This document shows, piece after piece, positions 1-5,696 of a stretch of DNA of 18,693 nt; position 1 is the stretch's first letter; the number at the start of each line of letters is the position of its first letter. A model generated the notes under the pieces. That model made no database searches. It saw nothing but the letters and a program-made list of their open reading frames with translations, and had not been told where the DNA came from. Origin of the DNA: Azoarcus sp. (lineage in GTDB: Bacteria; Pseudomonadota; Gammaproteobacteria; Burkholderiales; Rhodocyclaceae); NCBI GenBank assembly GCA_031282905.1, contig JAITCV010000135.1, positions 1 through 18,693 of the forward strand, written 5' to 3'. Position numbers and translations under genes: made by a program.

Positions 1-659
1 GATTGAACAGATCATAAGCGTAGCGGGCAATCAGTTGTTCATTGCCGTTTGTTGTCTGGGCGACTTCGACCAGCCGATTCTGGGCGTCGTAGCGGTAATG
101 GGTTTGCCGGTTCTCTGCCATCTTCTTGATCCGGTTCCCCGAAGCGTCGTATTCGTAGCAAATCGTATTGGCGCTGCCGCAACTGCCTTCTCCAATCTGG
201 ATCAGCCGGTTATTCTCGTCATACTTCCAGGGTATCCGGTTGCCCACGCCGTCCAGCGTAAAGGTTTCCTGGTCATTCCACAGTATTCCCTGCGTCTCGG
301 CTTTCGTCAGTCTCAATTCATCATCGTAGGCGAAGGTCTCGGTCTTGCTGTTGCTCGTGCCGCTGACCGTTTCCGTTCGGCTGCGGCGGGTGAGTTCCTG
401 TTCCTTGCCGTAGGTGTTGACGAGATTCAGGGTGTGCTGAACCTTGAGACTTTCCAGATTCAAGTCCGTGCGGTTCCCCAGTCCGTCGATTTCTTGCGTG
501 ACTCTCAGAAAGGGGGCGTAATTCAATTGGGTTTTTCGACCGTCTTCGCCTTCGATCAGCCGGTGGCCGCGCGCGTCGGTGACCGCGATCAACCGATTCC
601 GGAGAATACGCCAGATGGTGGCTTGCTTCGGGGAGGAAAATGCCGGAGTGGAATGCATG
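1..659 (-). CDS. RHS-repeat protein, fragment running off the left edge
   Basis: I translated the minus strand here and it gives an uninterrupted RHS/YD-repeat sequence that has no stop before base 1. Typical repeat units are visible: NRLIAVTDARGHRL, YDENNRLIQIGEG, YEYDASGNRIKK and HYRYDAQNRLVEV. RHS proteins build a large beta-cage that encapsulates a C-terminal toxin, often delivered by type VI secretion, but the toxin end would lie outside this window. The start is uncertain: ATG at 659 is in frame but has no ribosome site, and the frame stays open further upstream into DNA that encodes an IS256 remnant on the other strand. RHS similarity begins only around base 610, so the 5' part of the gene appears to be missing. 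This is probably a truncated or displaced RHS fragment rather than a complete gene. Confidence 0.75.
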
Positions 660-715
660 GGGGAACATGAGTGAGGGATCGGGGGGATTATCCGGCGAGA
701 GAGGGGAATTTGCAA

Positions 716-869
716 GGTGGCCCGAAGCTCGAGATACTGGAATTGATTGAAGGACTGCAAGACCCCCAAGACGTAGAATCGCTGCATTCGCACAGCTTTG
801 CAGCGCATGATCAATCGCAGCTTGGAAACGGAGATGGACGTGCATCTGGGCTACGGCGGAGGCGGCGGC
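716..869 (+). pseudogene. IS256-family transposase, frame-shifted N-terminal remnant
   Basis: Two plus-strand frames together resemble the N-terminus of IS256 (mutator-type) transposases. The first frame reads ILELIEGLQDPQDV (about 737-778). The second, offset by one frame, reads LQRMINRSLETEMDVHLGY (798-854). The second carries the family hallmark in which a leucine/glutamate helix leads into E-x-D-x-HLGY. The frame change falls between about 778 and 798. Similarity ends shortly after the HLGY motif in a glycine run, and no catalytic DDE region follows, so only about 50 codons survive. The remnant lies exactly between the truncated RHS fragment and the AT-rich membrane gene. An insertion followed by deletion may therefore have broken this locus. 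The assignment is from motif recognition only. Confidence 0.5.
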
Positions 870-974
870 AGGGCGAAAAGTATCGGGCGGTGGTTCGCAT
901 CTGATGAGACAATTGGGCATTGCAATGAGTCACGGCAGTTACACAGTTGGTTTGACAGACGCGAACAGCCTCCA

Positions 975-1445
975 TTACTGTGGCCCTATCAACCCTCGTT
1001 GTCGCATCCATTTCCCTTCACGAACAAGCCGCAGGTATCTAGCATAAGAAGGGAAAACGTAATCGCCATATTGCATCAATACAAAAAAGAACATAAGAAT
1101 GAAATAATCTTTCACAAAAAAAGGATATTTTTTGACAAGTACCACACCACTTATCGAGAATAAACTCCAAAAAATAGCGTGAAAACAAAAGACTTTTACA
1201 TAAAAAGAAACCGCGCACATTACATCATCATCTGGGTAATTAGAATTTCTGGCAGGATTATAAAATGTAAGAAGGTCTATATAAAAACTCAAAATCCCTA
1301 TTCCTAAATAAAAAATACCACTCCATACATAGCTCCCCCATGAAGGGGTTAGACTATCAAATCCGCTGAATCCACCGAAAACCCAAAGCCACCCCAATAG
1401 TACACAGTGTGTAGCTATACACTTGCAAAAAAACCAAATCTTCAT
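975..1445 (-). CDS. small AT-rich four-helix membrane protein, unknown function
   Basis: The product is 156 residues from ATG 1445; an in-frame GTG at 1454 would add three residues. No ribosome site stands out. I do not recognise the family. The protein is very hydrophobic and aromatic, with about four likely membrane helices: residues 7-27, about 38-60, about 80-105 and about 112-130. It ends in a short basic tail (RYLRLVREGKWMRQRG). Base composition is much more AT-rich than every other gene in the window, and codon use follows it, which suggests recent acquisition. It lies upstream, in transcriptional sense, of the RHS fragment and is separated from it by the IS256 remnant. Small AT-rich membrane proteins beside RHS genes are often immunity proteins for pore-forming or membrane-acting RHS tips. 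That role is an inference from position only. Confidence 0.6.
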   Translation of the reverse strand: MKIWFFCKCIATHCVLLGWLWVFGGFSGFDSLTPSWGSYVWSGIFYLGIGILSFYIDLLTFYNPARNSNYPDDDVMCAVSFYVKVFCFHAIFWSLFSISGVVLVKKYPFFVKDYFILMFFFVLMQYGDYVFPSYARYLRLVREGKWMRQRGLIGPQ

Positions 1446-1534
1446 TTTTCGCACTCACAAGACTTATCCGGCGTGTCGATGAATGTCGCGCGGATAGCAG
1501 ATATCCATGCGTGGAGAGTCGAAGCCTGACATTT

Positions 1535-1588
1535 CAGGGGACAGAATTCCACCAGGCGCGAAGCGCCCACATAGATGACCGTCCCCTG
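1535..1588. repeat. nested palindrome, REP-like, directly after flgM
   Basis: An outer perfect 8-bp inverted repeat (CAGGGGAC at 1535-1542, GTCCCCTG at 1581-1588) encloses an inner 5-bp hairpin, GGCGC-GAA-GCGCC (1555-1567). It starts two bases after the flgM stop codon, so transcribed flgM RNA would fold here and could be protected or terminated, although no T-run follows. The same 13-base inner hairpin occurs again at 18546-18558. The element resembles REP sequences mobilised by REP-associated tyrosine transposases, but no such transposase gene is in the window. Confidence 0.6.
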
Positions 1589-1590
1589 CC

Positions 1591-1884
1591 TCAGCCTTCA
1601 TCCTTCCGGGGCGCGAGTAACTGGCGCACGCTGTCGATCAGGCCGTCGGCGATGCGGTTGGCATCAACCCTGAAGTGGCCGCCGCGGATGGCTTCCTTGA
1701 TTTCCTCGATGCGCGCGCGATCGACCACGGGGGTTTCGGCCAGCGCGGATTCGGCTTTTTGCAGGGCGGAGGAGAGTGTCGAGAATTGCACGTTTTCGCT
1801 GCCGCCCGGCTTGGGCGCGACGGGCGTTCGCGGCTTGGCTTCGGTCGTGGGGATGACTGGCTTGCCCAGATTTTCGATTTTCAT
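1591..1884 (-). CDS. flgM: FlgM, anti-sigma-28 factor
   Basis: The protein has 97 residues, the usual FlgM size. Its N-terminus is flexible and proline-rich. The conserved C-terminal sigma-28-binding helices contain VDRARIEEIKEAIRGG and ANRIADGLIDSVRQLL. FlgM holds FliA (sigma-28) inactive in the cytoplasm until the hook-basal body is finished, then is exported through the flagellar apparatus. I chose ATG 1884 because GGAG lies seven bases upstream and the sequence MKIENLG fits the family; the longer open frame starting at 1920 would overlap the leader. A sigma-28 promoter lies just upstream, which implies the classical feedback loop in which FliA drives its own inhibitor. No flgA, flgN or other flagellar gene is adjacent, so flgM is solitary in this window. 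Confidence 0.93.
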   Translation of the reverse strand: MKIENLGKPVIPTTEAKPRTPVAPKPGGSENVQFSTLSSALQKAESALAETPVVDRARIEEIKEAIRGGHFRVDANRIADGLIDSVRQLLAPRKDEG

Positions 1885-1916
1885 GGCGGGACTCCAGAGA
1901 CAGTTGGTTATCCTGA

Positions 1917-1943
1917 CCAACGGCCAATATGTGTCGAACTTTA
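1917..1943 (-). promoter_or_regulatory. sigma-28 (FliA) promoter of flgM
   Basis: On the minus strand the sequence reads TAAAGTTC, an 11-base spacer, then GCCGTTGG. The enterobacterial FliA consensus is TAAAGTTT-N11-GCCGATAA. The -35 half matches seven of eight positions, the spacer is exact, and the GCCG core of the -10 is intact. It lies 33 bases upstream of the flgM start codon, giving a short leader. Identity and position agree with flgM being a late flagellar gene. Confidence 0.8.
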
Positions 1944-2011
1944 GGGCGCGGCAGATGATTTCGCTCGCTCACGTCCATTTCCGCACATCTTTGGTGCGGG
2001 AGAAAACAAGC

Positions 2012-2677
2012 TTACGTCCGCAACGAGATGATCGGCCAGCCTTGTTCGAGCGCGCGCGCGCGCAAGATGTCGTCGGGATCGACCGCGACCGGGTGGCTGA
2101 CCCGCTCCAGCAACGGCAGGTCGTTGTGGGAGTCGCTGTAGAACCCGCTTTGCTCGAAGCAGGCGAAGTTTTGCCCCAGACTTTCCAGCCAGGCTTCGGT
2201 GCGGGTGATCTTGCCGCGCTGGAACGAGGGCACGCCGCGCGCCTTGCCGGTAAATACGCCGTTTTCCTGCGCGGGGATGGTGGCGATGAGGTGGTGGATG
2301 CCGAATTCGCGGGCGATGGGCGCGGTGACGAAACTGTTGGTGGCGGTGACGAGCGCAACCTGGTCGCCACGCCCGATATGTTCGTCGACCTTGGCGCGGG
2401 CAGCCGGGGTGATCATCGGCAGGATGATCCGCGCCATGAATTCGGCATGCCAGGCGTCGAGCTGGGCGCGCGCATGACGGGCGAGCGGGGCGAGCTGGAA
2501 ATCGAGAAAAGCGTCGATGTCCAGGGTTCCGGCCAGGTAGGCTTCGAAGAATTCGGTGTTCCGCCGTTGCTGGACCTGTTCGTCGACCACGCCTTTTGCC
2601 GCCAGGAACTGGCTCCAGGCATAGTCGGAATCCCCGGAGAGCAGGGTGTTGTCAAGATCGAAAAGCGCAAGATTCAT
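2012..2677 (-). CDS. HAD-superfamily subfamily IB phosphatase (SerB-like)
   Basis: The product has 221 residues and resembles the HAD-IB phosphatases. The nucleophile motif is FDLDNTLL (Asp7 and Asp9). It is followed by GDSDYAW, the motif II threonine in VTATNSF, a motif III lysine in QRGKITR, and the acidic motif IV SDSHNDLPLL. These residues form a complete aspartyl-phosphate hydrolase site, so the enzyme should be active on a small phosphorylated metabolite. Relatives are variously annotated as phosphoserine phosphatase-like or histidinol-phosphatase-like, and the sequence does not decide the substrate. The true SerB is encoded separately at 16444-17283. The gene follows hda after 34 bases and is probably the last gene of the perM-hda operon. 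A short hairpin lies beyond its stop (about 1981-1999) but has no T-tract. Confidence 0.85.
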   Translation of the reverse strand: MNLALFDLDNTLLSGDSDYAWSQFLAAKGVVDEQVQQRRNTEFFEAYLAGTLDIDAFLDFQLAPLARHARAQLDAWHAEFMARIILPMITPAARAKVDEHIGRGDQVALVTATNSFVTAPIAREFGIHHLIATIPAQENGVFTGKARGVPSFQRGKITRTEAWLESLGQNFACFEQSGFYSDSHNDLPLLERVSHPVAVDPDDILRARALEQGWPIISLRT

Positions 2678-2711
2678 TTGAAATCGATTCGGTTGGAAAG
2701 CTGCGGAAAAT

Positions 2712-3380
2712 TCAGAGGCTCAATCCTTGCCGCATCAGGGTGCGCAGCAAGGGCAAGGTGATGGGGCGGTGTTGTTCGAGCGAAGTGGCATCGAGCGCGT
2801 TGAATGCTGACAACATGGATGGCAGGTCACGGCGGCCATGGTTGAGCATGAAGTCGATCACTTCGTCGGCCAGATGCACGCCGCGCCGCGTGGCGAGCGA
2901 ACGCAGGATGGCCGCGCGCGCGGCGTCATCGAGCGGACGGGCTTCGAAGATGAGGCACTGGCCGATGCGGGTTCGCAAGTCTTCACGCAGTTCGAGCCGT
3001 TGGGGGGCGCACGGCCCGGCGAGCAGCAGGCATTGCTGGTGCATGCAGGCGCGGTTGAAGGCATTGAAGAGCGCGATCTGGGCCGAGGGGTCCAGGCGCT
3101 CGATATCGTCGATCGCAAGGAGCGCGCCATGGTCTTCCGGCAGCGATGTCACCGCTTCGGCCTGGATGACGAACGCGGTCCGGCCTTGTTCACGGAAACG
3201 GGCGGCGGTGGCATGGAGCAGATGGCTGCGGCCGCTGCCGTTTTTTCCCCAGAGGTAGAGGTGATGGGGGACGCTGGCGAGCGCCGCCAGATGGGCGAGC
3301 AATTCGGCATTGTCGCCACGGACGAAATTTTCCAGCGTTGGCGGCTGGTTGGCATGGAGGTCGAGCAGGAGTTGCTTCAT
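2712..3380 (-). CDS. hda: Hda, DnaA regulatory inactivator
   Basis: This 222-residue DnaA-like AAA+ protein lacks a DNA-binding domain. Hda acts with the DNA-loaded sliding clamp to stimulate ATP hydrolysis by DnaA and so prevents over-initiation of replication. The N-terminal MKQLLLDL fits the clamp-binding motif of the family. Walker A is GKNGSGRSHLL (about residues 45-55); arginine in place of the usual lysine is typical of Hda. Walker B is LLAIDDIERL, and the sensor-2 region is around HGRRDLPSML. The ATG at 3380 overlaps the perM stop by four bases (ATGA), which indicates translational coupling. perM, hda and the downstream phosphatase form one likely operon. Confidence 0.93.
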   Translation of the reverse strand: MKQLLLDLHANQPPTLENFVRGDNAELLAHLAALASVPHHLYLWGKNGSGRSHLLHATAARFREQGRTAFVIQAEAVTSLPEDHGALLAIDDIERLDPSAQIALFNAFNRACMHQQCLLLAGPCAPQRLELREDLRTRIGQCLIFEARPLDDAARAAILRSLATRRGVHLADEVIDFMLNHGRRDLPSMLSAFNALDATSLEQHRPITLPLLRTLMRQGLSL

Positions 3381-4501
3381 GCCGTGTTTTCGGTGGCGTC
3401 GCCGTTGTTGCCGCCGTTGTTGCCATTGTTGCCGTCATCATCACTGCCAAGATAGATCGGGCTGGCGAGCCAGGCGGCCTTGAGTTCGCGCAGGCCGACG
3501 AGCAGCGCGGCACTGACGGGCAGCGCGACGAGGATGCCGACGAAGCCAAAAAGCTGGCCGAACGCCATCAGCGCGAAGATCACCGCCAGCGGATGCAGGC
3601 CGATGCGCTCGCCGACAAGATAGGGGGTGAATACGAAACTCTCCAGCAATTGGCCGATGCCGAAAACCACCGCGACGCCGATCAACGGGTCGCCGCCCTG
3701 CAACAGCGCGGTGAGTGTGGCGAGCAGCAATCCGCCCGCGAAACCGGCATAGGGAATGAAGACCAGCAGCCCGGTGAGCACGCCGACCGGCAGGGCGAAA
3801 TTGAGTCCGGCGAGCCACAGGCCGATGGTGTAATAGACCGCCAGCAGCAGCATCACCGACAACTGGCCCCGGCAAAACTGCGCCAGCACGCCGTCGATCT
3901 CGTTGAAAAAGCAGGTCGTGCCCGGCAGCCAGGGTCGGGGCATGGCGCGGGTCAGCCCGGCAATCAGGCGCGGCCATTCCAGAAGCAGATAGAACATCAC
4001 CACCGGCACCAGGAAAAGGTTGGCGGCCAGGCCGACCAGCGCCATGCCGCCTTGACCCAAGCGGCCAAGCAGGATGGGCAGCAGTTCCTGCGCGCTGTCT
4101 TTGTTTTGCGCGAGCCAGCTTTGGAACTGGGCGGCGTCCAGGCGGATTTCGATGTCGAGTTGGGTGGCGAGCAAGGGACTGACACGTTGGTTGAACAGCT
4201 CGATCAGCCCCGGCAGGCGCTGCACCAAGGTGACCGCCTCGCGCCAGAGCAGCGGCAGCAGCACCAGCACGAGGGCGATGAGGACGAGGCAAAGAATGAC
4301 GACCGCCAGCATGACCGCCAGCGGACGCGGCCAGCGGCGACCGACCAGCCAGTTCACCGCAGGATCGCAGAGATAGGCGAACACGGCGGCAATCGCAAAG
4401 GGCGCAAGGATGGGAGAGAGCAGCCAAATGAGCACGACCAGGGCGAGAGCGACCCCGAGCCAGGCGGCGGTTTGGAGACGGGTGGCGCGGTGCAGGGGCA
4501 T
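3377..4501 (-). CDS. AI-2E/PerM-family inner-membrane permease
   Basis: The protein has 374 residues and the layout of the AI-2E transporter (PerM/YdiK/YhhQ-type, TIGR/Pfam 'AI-2E_transport') family. Two N-terminal helices precede an amphipathic soluble stretch (about 100-165), then six or so C-terminal helices with LVFIPYAGFAGG and ESFVFTPYLVGERIGLHPL, the family's conserved core. The transported substrate cannot be read from the sequence. I chose ATG 4501: the open frame reaches back to 4579, but that extension is not hydrophobic or family-like and would cover the likely promoter. The C-terminus ends in an unusual low-complexity tail with NNGNNGGNNG, encoded by a tandem trinucleotide-like run immediately before the overlap with hda. 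PerM genes next to purM and hda are common in betaproteobacteria. Confidence 0.88.
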   Translation of the reverse strand: MPLHRATRLQTAAWLGVALALVVLIWLLSPILAPFAIAAVFAYLCDPAVNWLVGRRWPRPLAVMLAVVILCLVLIALVLVLLPLLWREAVTLVQRLPGLIELFNQRVSPLLATQLDIEIRLDAAQFQSWLAQNKDSAQELLPILLGRLGQGGMALVGLAANLFLVPVVMFYLLLEWPRLIAGLTRAMPRPWLPGTTCFFNEIDGVLAQFCRGQLSVMLLLAVYYTIGLWLAGLNFALPVGVLTGLLVFIPYAGFAGGLLLATLTALLQGGDPLIGVAVVFGIGQLLESFVFTPYLVGERIGLHPLAVIFALMAFGQLFGFVGILVALPVSAALLVGLRELKAAWLASPIYLGSDDDGNNGNNGGNNGDATENTA

Positions 4502-4550
4502 TTTGAGTAGAATTCCTGGTTTCTCGCGAGCGTCGCCCGCAAAGTCCTCG

Positions 4551-4579
4551 ACTGTAGCCACTTGGCGGCGCGGCTTCAA
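4551..4579 (-). promoter_or_regulatory. candidate sigma-70 promoter for perM-hda-phosphatase
   Basis: On the minus strand TTGAAG (4574-4579), a 17-base spacer and TACAGT (4551-4556) match four of six bases in each sigma-70 hexamer with ideal spacing. Transcription would start near 4544, about 43 bases ahead of the perM ATG at 4501. The -35 overlaps a 15-base perfect palindrome, GCGGCTT-C-AAGCCGC (4570-4584), which could be an operator between the divergent perM and purM genes. This is prediction by eye. Confidence 0.45.
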
Positions 4580-4623
4580 GCCGCTTTCAAACCATGCGGC
4601 GGAGTTTCAACCTGGGAACGATC

Positions 4624-5670
4624 TTGAGCATCCAACATTCTCCCCTTTCCTATCGTGACGCCGGTGTGGACATCGAAGCTGGTGACGCGCTGGTCGACCG
4701 GATCAAGCCTTTCGCCAGGAAAACATTGCGGCCCGAAGTCCTCGCCGGTATCGGCGGTTTTGGCGCGCTGTTCGAACTGGGCAAAAAATACCGCGAGCCG
4801 GTGCTGGTGTCGGGCACCGACGGCGTGGGCACCAAGCTCAAACTTGCCTTCCAACTCGATGGGCATGACAGCGTTGGCCAGGATCTGGTGGCGATGAGTG
4901 TCAACGACATCTTGGCGCAAGGCGCCGAACCGTTGTTTTTCCTCGACTATTTCGCCTGTGGGCGGCTCGATGTCGCCACCGCCGCGCGGGTGGTGAAGGG
5001 CATTGCCGCAGGCTGCGAGCTTGCGGGCTGCGCGCTGATCGGCGGCGAGACCGCCGAGATGCCGGGCATGTACCCGGACGGCGAATACGACCTCGCCGGG
5101 TTCGCGGTCGGCGTGGTGGAAAAATCCGCGATCGTCGACGGCAGCCGGATCGCTCCGGGGGACGCGGTGCTGGGGCTGGCCTCCAGCGGCGCGCATTCCA
5201 ACGGTTATTCGCTGATCCGCAAGATCATCGAACGCGCACAGCCCGATGTCGACGCCGATTTCCATGGCCGTCCCCTGCGGGAGGCGCTGCTGGCGCCCAC
5301 CCGCATCTACGTCAAATCCCTGCTCGCGCTGATGCGCGCGCGTCCCGGCGCGATCAAGGGGCTGGCCCACATCACCGGCGGCGGCCTGAGCGAAAACGTG
5401 CCGCGCATCCTGGGCGAGACGCTCACCGCGCGCATCGACGCGAACAGTTGGCCCATGCCGCCGCTTTTCCAGTGGCTGCAACAAGGCGGACAGGTCGAAC
5501 CGCGGGAGATGTACCGCGTCTTCAACTGCGGCATCGGCATGGTGGCGGTGGTGGCCAAAACCGAGGCCGAGGCCATATCCAATGAACTGTGTGCGGCGGG
5601 AGAAACGGTGTATCGCATCGGCCACATCGACCAGCGCGCGCCGGGGGAAGCGCAGACCCTCGTGGGCTGA
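4624..5670 (+). CDS. purM: PurM, phosphoribosylformylglycinamidine cyclo-ligase (AIR synthetase)
   Basis: PurM closes the imidazole ring in step five of purine synthesis, converting FGAM and ATP to AIR. Signature segments are intact: SYRDAGVDIEAGDALV, the ATP-binding loop SGTDGVGTKLKLA, GGETAEMPGMY, SSGAHSNGYSLIR and HITGGGLSENVPR. The start is debatable. ATG 4594 would add ten residues (MRRSFNLGTI) but has no ribosome site. TTG 4624 has GGGA six bases upstream and begins just before the family's conserved SYRDAG block, giving 348 residues, so I prefer it. The gene is divergent from perM. Only 26 bases separate its stop from the permease-kinase gene, which is on the same strand, so the two are probably co-transcribed. 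No other pur gene is in the window. Confidence 0.95.
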   Translation: MSIQHSPLSYRDAGVDIEAGDALVDRIKPFARKTLRPEVLAGIGGFGALFELGKKYREPVLVSGTDGVGTKLKLAFQLDGHDSVGQDLVAMSVNDILAQGAEPLFFLDYFACGRLDVATAARVVKGIAAGCELAGCALIGGETAEMPGMYPDGEYDLAGFAVGVVEKSAIVDGSRIAPGDAVLGLASSGAHSNGYSLIRKIIERAQPDVDADFHGRPLREALLAPTRIYVKSLLALMRARPGAIKGLAHITGGGLSENVPRILGETLTARIDANSWPMPPLFQWLQQGGQVEPREMYRVFNCGIGMVAVVAKTEAEAISNELCAAGETVYRIGHIDQRAPGEAQTLVG

Positions 5671-5671
5671 C

Positions 5672-5685
5672 GAGGCGACCGCCTC
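5672..5685 (+). repeat. short perfect hairpin between purM and the permease-kinase gene
   Basis: GAGGC-GACC-GCCTC forms a five-base-pair stem (six pairs with a two-base loop if read as GAGGCG-AC-CGCCTC). It starts one base after the purM stop and ends 11 bases before the next ATG. It contains the only purine-rich stretch (GAGG) in the gap, so folding could limit ribosome access or slow decay. No T-tract follows, so it is not a standard terminator. Confidence 0.35.
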
Positions 5686-5696
5686 CGCCCAACACC

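Noticed and set aside
321..920. 199-residue minus-strand open frame
   Set aside because: It is out of frame with the RHS repeats on the same strand and antisense to the IS256 remnant; no recognisable protein.
1981..1999. CCGCAC/GTGCGG hairpin after the HAD-IB phosphatase as a terminator
   Set aside because: The stem is real, but no T-tract follows on either strand, so I mention it only with the gene.
1511..2761. 416-residue plus-strand open frame
   Set aside because: It runs antisense through flgM and the HAD-IB phosphatase, both of which are well supported.
3338..4510. 390-residue plus-strand open frame rich in Q, E and H
   Set aside because: It is the antisense shadow of the PerM-family permease, whose helices and family motifs are clear.
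4576..5625. 349-residue minus-strand open frame
   Set aside because: It is antisense to purM, which has all family signatures.
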